Source of the DNA: Polyodon spathula
Lineage: Eukaryota > Chordata > Actinopteri > Acipenseriformes > Polyodontidae
Assembly: GCF_017654505.1 (NCBI RefSeq)
Contig: NC_054553.1
Coordinates: 12,839,549-12,903,548 of the forward strand
Reading direction: 5' to 3'
DNA length: 64,000 bases
This document shows positions 10,903-23,100 of this stretch, piece by piece. The position numbers were made by a program, and so were the translations under genes. Numbering within the stretch: position 1 is the first letter of the stretch; each line of letters starts with the position of its first letter. The notes beneath the pieces are model-generated. The model made no database searches. It saw only the letters and a list, made by a program, of their open reading frames with translations, and was not told the DNA's origin.

Positions 10903-13099
10903 AAACCAGTAGTGCATTTGACTGAGTTTACCCATTTCTCATTTAAGGAGTAAAGTGTTTACTCACTACTACTCTATTTTTAATATAAAATCCTGGCTAT
11001 ACCAGGGGTTAAAGCCAAGGCACTTTCCAAGTTATTATATAAAGTGACTCCTCATCATTTAATGATGGACTGAATCCCTTCAAATTTTCATCACCACACC
11101 ACTGTGTCAAATGGATATTAACTGATATTTTCCTGTTGCAAGAAATATTTCCAGTTGTTCAGAGTAAAGAGCTTGCTTAATCTGCCCTGATGTTTTGTAT
11201 CATGATTGGGGGGACCACCTGGGCCTCTGTCTAAGAAACACATGCTCATGCCAGCTCCAGCCCACCAAGTCTGTTCTCATCCCCACCCCCTTTCCAGCCC
11301 TCTCTCTGCCTAGCTAATTGACCAGCTCTGCTGTGGAATTGCTCTTGTATTTATTTGTGTGTTTACCAGAAGGAGTACAGACCGTTGGAACATTGCTGCA
11401 TTTTTCTTTTCTGCTGACAGTAACAGAAGCTGATCTGGAAATACAAATCCAGCCTGCAGTTATTACCTCTGACAGATCAGAGACAGGGAGAGGTGCCAGC
11501 AGATGCTGACAGATTGTGATTGTTCCACAGCTGTTCTTTCTCTCCTTGCTGCTAAAGGGAAGGGGTTAACAACGTCATATGTTTTACTTGAGCTAATTCT
11601 GCTTATCCAATTGGGATATAACTTGGTTTTAAATCTGGTGATTGTATGCTGGTGCAGGGTTAGAAACAGGTGCTAGATCTTCACCCGGTCCACTTGATAG
11701 GTATATAATTAAAATGCTCTAGTGCCAGAAATCGAGCCCCTGCCCAATCTACTCTGAACTGATATATGAAGGTGCTTGGGTGTCCGTTTGTATGTCACAC
11801 TTTTTACATAAATCTAGAGAAGCTACACCTAGAGAACACAAACAAACTGGCCTGCTGACTAAGCTTGCTTTCTGGCAAAGCAGAGTTTTAGGCTTACACT
11901 GAGAAGGCCAGAGTTTGTGTGATTTGAGTGTTTGAAACAGTGTAGGTTTCCTTGATAACCATTAATAACTCAAGCAGACAAACATTTTAGGCTATATCCC
12001 TCCTCAGTGGATAGGATTGTCTTTGCTTTGCTTTACTGCAGTTCAAGGTGATTTCTTCACTGGTTAGTATTCTTCTGGTTGAGTAGTCTGGTTGAATATC
12101 TGACCTAGCAGGTTCACTTGAGTGCTCTGAACTCCCACTGGACCTATTTAATTCCATATCTGGAATTAGACTTCCCGCCTGTTTTTTTTTTTTCTTTTTT
12201 TTCTTCCCTTTCTTGTTGTGACTGATCTCTCCCGATCTCCTGTTGCTCAGTAGCATGGCTCGGAGGGAGGAGGGGGGAAGGGGGGAGCAGTAATGACAGA
12301 CAGTGCAGCTGTGAGGAGATTCAAATAAAGGTTCTTTGTGTGTGTGTGTGCGCCTGTGTTTCTGTGTGTGCACGCTTTCTATTCAGAATTGCTGAGGTTA
12401 TGAATTCTAGAGCACCATTGGAACTGCGGCGAGCAAGTTGCTCAGCAATCTGAGCTGTCCTGGTTGATCCTCGTTTAGAAAGGGGAAATAAAGAAGTTGT
12501 CTGGAATGGTCCAATACTTAAAGGGAGATTATAGAATTACTTTTTGGAATTAAACAGCAAGGGTGGAGAAAAGGTATAAGACACAATTTGCTCCAGTTTG
12601 TGGCCCGTAGACAGCGCTGTCTGTTTTCCCTCTTCAGATGTTTCCATCAATGTGATTTTCTACGTGCTTCAGTTACAGCATTGGTTCTTAGCAGGATGGT
12701 CAGAGCTTCATCACCGCAAGGGCCTGGTGGAACTCTCATTTCCCGGCTAGACTCTTTGTTTGCATAGTGTAGGTGTCTGAGGCTAGGTCACTGCTCCCAG
12801 GTCAGCTAGTGTCAGCACTGTACAGGACTAACCCATTCAAGCCCTTTTCACAGGTGCCAGTTAATGGGCCACGGCAGTGATAGCTGTATTGTGGCAATAC
12901 CTTTTCTTCACCGGTATAGTTTAGTCTTTCATTGACTTTGTCCCCGTCCTGTAGTTGAATAGAGAGAGCCATTACTTTGTCCGTGTGAAACATCAATAAT
13001 TTGTTCAGTACGTGTAAACTAAGGAGCAGATATCAGTCCTCTCTTAATGTCGTGTCTGCTTTCATGACTGAAACTTCCCCTCAATGTACAGTATATATA
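10903..13099 (+). other. MAMLD1 intron segment, no gene
   Basis: No coding exon is visible. A decayed Penelope-type tail motif lies on the - strand at 11975-12010. The segment 11150-11560 is less AT-rich and free of obvious repeats, so it could hold conserved non-coding sequence, but that cannot be judged without alignment. Confidence 0.5.
11975..12010 (-). repeat. Penelope/hammerhead-like tail motif, copy 3
   Basis: On the - strand the sequence reads CTGAGGA, a short spacer with GGG and GCC, then TAAAATGTTTGTC. It shares the AGACAAACATTT flank (read on the + strand) with 4786-4816, so the two appear to be dispersed copies of the same repeat. The GAAA box is decayed to AAAA. Confidence 0.3.
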
Positions 13100-14699
13100 C
13101 AGTGCCTATAGTAAGTATTCACCCCCCTTGGATGTTTTCACAGTTTGTTGTGTTACAACCTGAAATCTTGATGCATTTAAATTGGGTTATTTTTTCCTTT
13201 TGATTTACACAACCTACTCAACACTTTGACAAGGCAGGCAAGAGAATTTTTATTGTGAAATAAGTTAATGAAAAATAAATAAAAAAACTGAAATGTCTTG
13301 GTTAGATAAGTATTCACCCCCCTGAGTCAGTACTTGATAGAACCACCATTGTCAGCAATTACAGCTGTGAGTCTTTTGGGCTAAGTCTCTACCAGGTTTG
13401 CACATCTGGACTGTGCAATATTCACCCATTCTTCTTGGTAAAATTGTTCAAGCTCTGTGAAGTTAGATGGGGATCATTGGTGGACAGCAGTCTTCAAGTC
13501 TTGCCACAGATTCTTAATTGGAGTACAGGTACAGTACAGGCTTTGACTGAGCAACTCTAGGACATTCACTTTGTTGTTTTTAAGCCACTCCAGTGTCGCT
13601 TTGGCTGTGTGCTTGGGGTCATTGTCCTGCTGAAAGGTGAATCTCTGACCCAGTCTTGGGTCTTTTGTAGACAGAGGCAGGTTTTCCTCAAGGTTTGCCT
13701 TTATTTAGCTCCATCCATTTTGCCCTCTACCTGACAAGCTTCCCAGTCCCTACCAATGAAGAGCATCCCTATAGCATTATGCTACCACCTCCATGCGTCA
13801 CAATAGAGATGATGTTACCTGGGTGATGTGCTGTGTTGGGTTTGCGCCAGACGTAACGTTTTGCATTTAGGCCAAATAGTTCAATTTTTGTTTCATTGGA
13901 CCACATAATCTTTTGCCACATCTTTTCAGAGTCTCCCACATGCCTTTTTGCAAATTCCAAGCAGGATTTTACATGGGCTTTTTTCAGAAATGGCTTCCTT
14001 CTTGCCACTCTTCTATACAGGCCAGATTTGTGGAGTACCTGAGCTCCCGTCTCAGCCATGGAACGCTGTAGGACTTTCAGAGTTGTCATTGGCCTCTTGG
14101 TGGCTTCTCTGACCAATGCCCTTCTTACCCGGCTGCTCAGTTTGGGAAGACGGCCTGCTCTAAGCAGATTCTGGGTGGTGCTGTATACCTTCCACTTCTG
14201 TGCTCCAAGGGATATTCAATGCCTTTGAAATCTTTTTATACCCCTCCCCTGATCTGTGCCTTTCCACAACTTTATCCTGGAGTTGTTTTGAACGCTCCTT
14301 GGTCTTCATGGTAGTATCTTTGCTTTGAATGCACTACCCAACTGTGGGACCTTACAGAGACAGGTGTGTTTAATCTGAAATCATGTGAACCACTTTTATT
14401 GCACACAGATGGACTCCATTTAACTAATTGTGTGAATTCTGAAGGCAGTTGGTTGCACCTGAGCTTATTTAGGAGTGTCATAGCAAAGGTGGTGAATTCT
14501 TATCTAATAAAGACTTTTCAGGTTTTTATTTTTAATTGATTTGTGTTTTCACCTTCCATTTATTCACACATTGAAAGTGTTGAGTATTTTGTGTAAATCA
14601 AAGAGAAAAAAATCCCATTTAAATGCTTCAAGATTTCAGGTTGTAACACAGCAAACTGAAAATGTCTAAGGGGGGGGTGAATACTTCCTATAGGCACTG
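13100..14699 (-). mobile_element. Tc1/mariner transposon with IR/DR termini, decayed
   Basis: The left end CAGTGCCTATAGTAAGTATT and the right end (- strand CAGTGCCTATAGGAAGTATT) are inverted repeats of about 215 bp, flanked by TA on both sides (13098-13099 and 14700-14701). Within each arm a second copy of the TAAGTATTCACCCCC-type motif lies about 200 bp inside (near 13305 on the left; decayed near 14490 on the right). This is the IR/DR layout known from fish Tc1-like elements. The transposase gene lies on the - strand and is broken. Confidence 0.95.
13325..14309 (-). pseudogene. Tc1-type transposase, inactivated
   Basis: Reading on the - strand from an ATG at 14309, MKTKERSKQLQDKVVERH and [12 protein letters not shown] match the N-terminal DNA-binding part of fish Tc1 transposases. 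A frameshift follows near 14215. The longest open piece (13769-14116, 115 codons) holds [20 protein letters not shown] and the [11 protein letters not shown] block, where the first catalytic Asp (normally WSDETK) is Asn. A stop follows HGGGSIML, where a Trp is normal. NLWQDLKTAVHQ is still readable near 13490, but the normal SPDLNPIE region next to it is scrambled. Multiple independent lesions mean the gene is dead. Confidence 0.92.
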
Positions 14700-17600
14700 T
14701 ATGTATTCAGAAAGCCTATTTTTTAATTGTTTGTTTTTGAGTTAACAGTGCTGTTTAGATATTTATAAAACTGATAGTCTGTTAGGCAAAGTCTAAGTGA
14801 ATGGACCTGGGCTTGTGCAGTTCTGGAGGGGGTGGATTTCATGTTGTCCTGGCTATGGCTCTGTGTCTCCTGTTTTATACAGCATGAGTCATCGGACAAT
14901 GCTTGGGAAATGCAAAGCAGCACAACCCCTCTGTTGGTGTTGCCAGTCACTTTAACAGTGCCGTGGAGGTTCAGCTGAAGGAAGCATTGACAGGGTGGGA
15001 TATAACAGGGAGACATGCTTGTAGACAACTCTCTTTGACCTTCATTTTATCTCAGTCTCCTTCAAGGCTGGAGGTGGAGGCACCAGCCTTGAAGGCCTTG
15101 CAGCTGGTCTAGAGTTTGATGTGTTCTGAACTGATCCAGAGGTTGTTTTGAATCTGCAGCAGACATGCACTTTTGTGGAGGTGTCTTATCCCCCACCAAT
15201 GCAGGCCACATGTTCCACAACATTTTGCTCTAAAAAGAAAAAGAACCTACATGGGGGGCAAGAAATGAACTGCTCCGCCCTGCAGTAAACTTTGCTGATA
15301 TTCTTGAAATCGTTTGATTAGAAAATGTGTTTCAAAAACAGGACCCGGGGGTTTCACTGATTCAATTATTGACTACTTATTGTCAGAAAGGCACTCCCAA
15401 GATAGTGGTATTGTTAGATGTTAAGTACCCGTTTATCCAATTATGATGAAACTTGGTAAGGACATTCTTTAAGTTGTTGAGTATGAAAATCTGGTGATTC
15501 ACCAAGCCCATGGACATGCAGTGGATCAAGAGCATGGTGATCTAGTTTCTTTTTCGTAATACTCATTGCTCTTCATTTAGAGTCGTGGCGCTGGGGAGTG
15601 CAGAGAGAGAAACTTGAAAAAAAAAAGAGATTTGAATCCTTCATTAGGTTCCCATATAAAAAAAATAAATAGAATTATACATAAAACTGATGTTAAATTC
15701 TGTTGTAATGTCCTAAACGCTTAAGGGTTAAATATGTTTAAACATTATTAATTTTTAACACATTGGGAACTTTGTTCCAGGCAAAAAAAGCCATCATGAG
15801 AAGCCCTCTAAGTGCTGTTACTTTTGTTTGTATAATATACTATAACATGTTGTGTACTGTATATTGAAGAGACTAAGATATAAATTAGAAACATAAACTC
15901 TTCACATGTTTTAACATTCCCATACAATACATTACTATAGTGTGCTACACGGAATAATATTGTGAAGTAAACTAGTGTTTTAATTACTATTCTAGAAACC
16001 TAGAGAGTTGCTGTCTACAGTACATCTGCAGTGAATTAAACAGGCTGCTCTCTGTGTGCGTGATCTTGAGCACTTTGATTTTTAGTTGTCGTTTGTGGCT
16101 TTTCACTGTTGTCTAAACTTGAAAGTGAGTGATTTAATTCAACTTTCTTTGTGGTTTTACTCTTTACAACACAGTTGGAGCAAGTTTCAAACAAATATCG
16201 TGCTGCTTGTAGTTAAATTCTTTGTATTCATTCCTAATGACTATCGCCTGCTGAACACAGAGCAATGTTAGCCCAGGCAAACATGTCTAATATCTGGCAA
16301 GCTACAGTGACGTGAGTATTGGACTATTTCTGTCTGCCAGACTGCAGTTTCAATAAATGAAAAGAAAAGAAATGTAAAAAATGACGTAAACCAATTGACA
16401 TTAAGAGGCCACTCATTTGTTTTGTATCCCCTAATATAGATGTGTCACGCTTACAATATTACATACATTGTATTGAGAGAATTGCTTTTGCAAATGTGAT
16501 GAAACGTGGTAGGGGCATTTTTTTAGCCAAAGTTGTTTTTAGCAGGGTTCTGGTGGAGCTATCATTTGCGGACAAGCACTAACATTTTTTATTTAAAAAA
16601 AAAAAAAAAAAAAAAAAACAGAATGAAAATGATTAAATCTAGAGCCCCCCGCCCCCTTTTTTTTTATCCCTGGCCTTGCAATGTTTGTCTGTAAAATATA
16701 TTTTTTGGCAGCAAAATCCAGACTTGCCTTTTGTGCAGCCCAGTCTCAAAAGCACAGCAAGGTATTCGGAGGAGTGTGGGAATAAGAAAACAGTCAGTTC
16801 CCTCAAAAGTTGTTTTCGTCATCCGCGAGCCTGTAAATAAACAAAGTTGGCCCCGGCTTGTTACCAAGTCCTTCTAGAGGCCTGCGAATACTGCTTAAGC
16901 ACTCCTTAGGATTACCAGAACATTTAATTGTTAAGAGCTACTGCTCCTGTTGATGGATTCGGTTGACTTAAACTGGAACAGGTATTACCACAAAGTGCAA
17001 ACGGAGCCAGTTTTGGAGCTAGGCCTTGCCTTGACTGGCAGCTCGACCAGGTTGATATGTAACCATAGCAACCAATAAACTGGCCTGTGAAGAAGTGCTT
17101 CATGTATAAAATATGTCTGCTGCTGTCATTTAATTGGTCTTTCTTGGGTTAAAAAACAAATGTTTTGGAAATATGGTGGATTTTATCTGTCTGTATGCAG
17201 TTTAAATGTATAAAATGTTTCTGGAATTTCGAACATCGTATTTCCATGTTTTAGTTTTCTCTACTTTTTGAAGGTGCCAGCTATTTATAATTTCATACTT
17301 CAAAGGAGATTTGATTGGTTTAATGGGGTCTGTTTATTGAACAGAAGGAGTCTTGGCATAAAAATTGGCCTACTGCATAGTCTTTTGGGTTTTTTAAAAA
17401 GAGTAATAACTTGTGTCTCTTTAAATGTCACAAATGACAAGCAAGCTGGGAATTTATTGCCCTATTGTGGCAATAAAAGTGACAGCTTAACAAGTAACAT
17501 GAGTAATCTTGTGAATTGCATTTTCTAAATAAATCATTATCTGCAAACCAGGAAAAGTGTACAATCATATGTCTGTATCATCTTTAACCATTGACACTCA

Positions 17601-18748
17601 ATCATAATACCCAAGCAATTCCAAAAAAGGGAACTTGGTTATAAAATTAATCAAATGTTTTGACAGGAAGACACTAAAAACTATTTACAAAATGAACTTT
17701 TATCTTACTTGTAAAGTGATTTTTTTTTTTTGTTTTTTTTTTTTGAGGTGAGATCATGACCTCAATAAACTCTCAAATAATTTCCCAAAAAGGGAACGCC
17801 AGTTCTATTACACATGGTGACAATGACACAACACAAAGGTGAAGGAACCCCTTTTCTGTTTGTCAGAGAAGAGCTGTGCTGACAACGGCATTCTACTGAA
17901 GACGGTACAAAGGTCAAGCAGACCGCTGGAATATTGTAACAGGCAGTCTGGGGGTCTTCTGTAGCTGGTCAGGTGGCATGGACTACCCTCCCAGTCACTA
18001 GTTGATGTCACTGTGTGTTCTTTTTATTCCAGTGGTGGCTGGTATTACATTGAATGCAGAGAGAGAGAGGGAGAGGGGGAGAGAGTGTCTGCTTCAGTGG
18101 ATTAATCGCGTGTCTGTTTTTCCATGTTGAATGGAGGATCTAGCCAGCACTCGCAGCAAACTCAGCTGCTGCCAGGCTGTGTTTTTGATGGAATACCATA
18201 CATTTATTAGAATTGGTTTCTTCCGTTTCAGTGGCAGAAAACGGCTTCTTAAAGGGTAAGGCATTAGTGTGGGAATGAAAAGGTTAAACTTCCTCTCCCA
18301 CCCACTCAGTGTAGTGTTTGCCCTGTTAAACCCGCACAAAATTGCTTATTTACAGAGCTGTGCTTGTGACTGGCAGAGCAGTTGTTTTAAATTACTATAG
18401 ATTTTTTTTTTTTTTTTTGCACAAGCCTCTCGTTATGTGTAATTAGGAGCTGTTGTGACAAACAGTGAATGTGATATGCGAGTGCTGTCCTTCCAGGTTG
18501 CTGGAGTTGAAGTTGTGGGCAAGGGGCACCATAGAGGCCAGGCCTGCCTGCCTGTCTGCCTGCCTGCCTGAGTGAGGGAAGAAGGCATGGTCAGCTTCTC
18601 AGTTTAGCTCCCTTTGCTTTTATTTGCAGAGGAAAGGGAGGGGGGAGGTGGGCCCAATAAAACTATAGCCACAGAATCCAGCCAGTATTTTCCTGAAAAG
18701 ACAGGCCAGCTAAAGCTCTCCTTCCTGTTTAAATCTATGGCCAGGCCT

Positions 18749-18770
18749 ACACACACACACACACACACAC
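18749..18770 (+). repeat. (AC)n microsatellite
   Basis: Eleven AC units. Confidence 0.95.
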
Positions 18771-19109
18771 CCTGTTTACATGGTGTTAAGGAATCCATTG
18801 TTGCTGATGTGGTAACCAAATTAAAGATTCACCATATCAGCAGTGCCAGGGGCCTATTTAGATCCACCAATACAAATGTACTGAGGCATAAAGTGAAAAC
18901 ATAGAAAAGTCCAGTAAAGCATATTGACAGCATGGTAAAGCTTTCTTAAAAAAAACAAACAAACAAACAAACAAAAAAAAAAAACCTGGTTAACAATAAA
19001 GCACAGTGCATTCACAGTACTGGCAATATAAACTGTACATTCTCTGTGCCCCATGGTAAACTTCTTTTTAAGAGTTAGTTTTGTTTTAGCACTACCTTTT
19101 TTTTTTGTT

Positions 19110-19147
<38 letters not shown>

Positions 19148-19444
19148 AACTCAGAATAAGGATGGCCATATTTGATGTTTTTCTTTTGTTGGCGGTAAAA
19201 AAAAAAATTTAAAAAAAAACAAGAACCAAATAGCCTGACGCAGTCGGAGCCCTTGGATGCAGCTGCTGGCAAAGTTTACTAGTCAGCAAAAATGATCTGT
19301 TTTTCTAAAGGTCCAAATCAACCATCTTGTTTAAAAATAAAAATAGAATAACTTTAAAAAACCAGAAGAACCAAGTGATATTCTGCAAGAGGGTGATTTA
19401 ACAAGTCACTGCGGATTTGAGGGGGAAAAGAGACAGACAGAGAC

Positions 19445-19447
19445 AAG

Positions 19448-19482
<35 letters not shown>

Positions 19483-19483
19483 A
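19445..19483 (+). repeat. (GGCA)n tetranucleotide repeat
   Basis: About nine GGCA/AGGC units, followed by an imperfect extension to 19497. The translation (repeated AGRQ) is not a gene. Confidence 0.93.
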
Positions 19484-20031
19484 CAAACAGGCAGGCCTTT
19501 TCCTGCATCCCTGGCTGCAGACTGCTAAAGGAAGAGTACATTAACAATAGAAGGACGAGGGACAGGCCGGAGCAGGGAGAGCTGCTGCTAATTGGTGTGA
19601 AGCTGAGGAATTACTCTTAGGTTTCTGAGGAGTCTGAGAGGGGATCATTGCCTGCAGCTCTCCCTCCTCCCTCCTTTACACCGACCAAAACAAACCTCCA
19701 TCGCTATGACGATCACACAAACCCTGAACTTTTCTTCAGTGGATAAGGCTGAGGAAGGACTCGAAGGCAAGTGTGTTAAGAGGCTGTGAGGGTAGAGCTT
19801 AGTACACATTCTCATAGGGCTGCTGCTGTTGTTTCCTCATTTGAAGCGCCTTCATCTTGCCGTGGCACTGTTCGCTGCACACACGAATCAGCTGCATATC
19901 CATCTTGCTAAGGCTTACTCAATTCCAAAGGTAACCTTGCTGGGGGCTTATAAAACATGTCAAGTGTCAATGGGTACAGAAACAGTTATGCATGAAGGAC
20001 AGTCTTTGTCAAAGGACGTACTTCCTGTCAT

Positions 20032-20053
20032 TATATATATATATATATATATA

Positions 20054-20100
<47 letters not shown>
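20032..20100 (+). repeat. (AT)n microsatellite
   Basis: TA run with one interruption (AATATACA near 20052-20060). Confidence 0.95.
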
Positions 20101-20101
<1 letters not shown>

Positions 20102-23100
20102 GAGAGATTCTAACTGGGGATTTACATTTACCAGATTGTACTATGTTTTGACTTGTTTGATAAACGTCGTTCATAAAATAATACCCGAGTAGAAAATTTT
20201 GGTTATTGTAAGCTGTCTAAACTCGCAATTCCCATTTCTCTAGCAGGTTTTTGGGTGAGAGGGGAAGCCTCAGTCATCGACCAGTTGGGCGGCTGCTTGT
20301 GGTCCGTGGTCACTAGCTCTGAACCAATCGAAAAACCTCGCCACTCATGCATTAACAATTTGACTCTGCAACAACAGCTCTGAACTGGAAACCAAAAAGC
20401 AGGTTTGGAAGTGTTGCAGCACAATGCAGCCTGACCAGAGCAATGTGCTGCTCCTTACTGGAAGAGAGACAGAGTGGGAAAGATATGTAAACAACTCTGT
20501 CTGGGTAGAGCTGACTGCACAGCACCCCTCCTCTCCTCCTTCTCTTGCCCACTTTAAATACGCTTCAGTACAGGACAACCTGGAATGTGGTGACCAACTT
20601 CTGTCGAGTGCTTTACAAAAACAGGAAATTACTTTCTGACAGTTGAGGGCAAAAAGTTCTGAAAGAGTTGGAGATGGAGGGCCTTATTTTCCAAGGCTTT
20701 ACTCCAGTCTTTAATTATCTGAAAATCCAACACTAATGTAGCAAACTGAGAATCTTGAAAGTGCTTAAGATACCTCCAGTTCTAGTACTTTTGAGTTTTA
20801 AAAAGCCAATAGGTCTTTTTCTCCTTTCGATAAAAATAGGAGTTAATTAATGACTGGAATAATTACTTTAGATATATGGCTCAAAGGATATATGCCAAGC
20901 AAAAAGAAAATTCATATTTATTTTCTTATTTTATTTGTTTTTTTAATGTTTTTCTAGCTTTTTCTAGAAGACAAAGGTGGTCTTCAACGGTTTTTAAGTT
21001 AACAAACCATATATTGACATGAAACAAAATGACAGGGGAGTTTGTTTTATTTTTTTTATTTAAATTGAGAAATGAGTCATTTTTACTTTGGAGTGAAAGG
21101 CTTTGAGTTTGGCCTCTGAAAATGTTTCTTTATGGTGCTGGGCTGCACCTTCAATTAATCAAGAAGGCAACTTGATCCCTGATTCTCATACCTTTAGCAG
21201 GAATTGTACAGACACAATAAGACTGTTATGGAATATTTTAAAATGTATTTTTAAGCAGTACGGTATAAAGGTCAGGTGTATGAGTTTCCTCTTTCAATGT
21301 TTCAAGGAGACAATACTCAAGTAATTTCCATCCAAAAGCTAGGCTAGAGCTCAAATAAATGAACTATTGTTTTCACATGGTATAATAATTGCTAACAACA
21401 CTGTACAGTCTAGATTGTCATGTCAACCAGGTTCAGTAAGCACATTCTTAACTTTTAAACTAATCTTAAGATGTTTTAATGAAAGTGCTTTTGTATTTTG
21501 TTTGTGTGATTAATTGATCAATCGTTTGAACACAAATAAACTATTACTCTATCCATTAAACCCCTGAATACATGCTGCATACAATATAAAAGAAGGTAGA
21601 AATATGCAAATATTTCTTTTTTCCAGCAGCATCTTGAATGAAACGGGCAGCTTGACGTCCCTGTCAGTACTTGGATAGGTCAGCTGTCCATCATATTGCA
21701 GAGGTCAGCCCAGCACTGCGTTGGTTAGAATAGGTCTATAGGCTGGCTCCTGGAACTCTGTGATTTTTATTTTTGTGACACCAAGAAAAAGCAAGAGTGA
21801 CCACAGCTGTGCTTATTTAAAACAAAATGTCAAATTAGGGGAAATGCATTGACAAGGTCCTCCGATTAGCAGGGCTGTCATTGGGGAACATCAACCCCCC
21901 TCCCCCTACCCTACCAGGGGACATGTGTTACATTTTGGGTTATTGATTTAATACAATTTTGCAAATAAATAAATAAAAAAATCAGTATGCCATATATATG
22001 GAGATTATTAATGTCCAGAAGAGAGTAATCTCAGTGAATTGTAATCAATTCATAGGTCTCACTGTTTCCTGTGAGAGGACCTAGAAATATCTGGGGAGAG
22101 TGATCAGTCATTTCAATGTCTTTTATATTGGAAAATGTGAAAGGCACACAATGATGGTATTACCATTTGTTGGAATTAGCTCTATATCCTTTAAATCTTA
22201 GTGCTACGATATGCATTGCTTCACAGTAACACAAAGTGGTCATTTAAACGTTTTCTGGCTACCCGTGATATAAGTAGCAGATATTCAATGATTAAGTATT
22301 AGTATTAACTATAAATTACTCAGCAGTGCAAATTTAAGTAATAGTAAACATGCATTCAACGACAAACGATTTGTCTTTTTCAGTGTCTTCAATATAAGCT
22401 CAATGACCCTGCACCTACACCTGCATCACATGACACAAACACAGTAAGCCCGTGTTTATTAAACTCACTCTGTATTGTGTAATTATGCTTCCCAGTAACA
22501 CTAATATTCACACAGGAACTGAGACAGAACAGACAGTGCTTATGGTATTGCTCTGGGTGTGTGCGTGTATCTGTGTACCTAGTGATTAGACGCTACATCC
22601 CATAATTAGCTGCTTATGTTGTGAAACTGTTTAAAGCTGAATATTAGATGACTCGTCCTTGTCAAAACACATCCTGAATCCTAAGAAATATGTGACAAAT
22701 ACACAGAAAGACTGCGAATAGTGAAGGTAAAAAAACAATCATTCAATGTTCTTCTTGATGATCGTGCCTGGTTGTTAACCTGTCTGGCGCTTATAGAAAT
22801 CAAAGGAATTGATTTCCTGTATGGATGTCACAGTGCTGGTTCTATTAGTAAGCTGGGGTGGTTTTACTGTTTGCATTCTGATCACTGCAAACCCGCCCCT
22901 TACCTCCACATCCAAACTCCCCTCAACTCTGATCTATATAGGGATTTCATTAAGCAGTGCTCGTGTATTTCAACTCATTCATTGAACTGTAGCAGAACAA
23001 ATGGGCGATCACTTCTATAAATTAGTATTAATATTTACATAAGTATCTAAATTGTGTCCATTTAATATTGGGAGGATGGTAATTAAACAGTATTTTCTTA

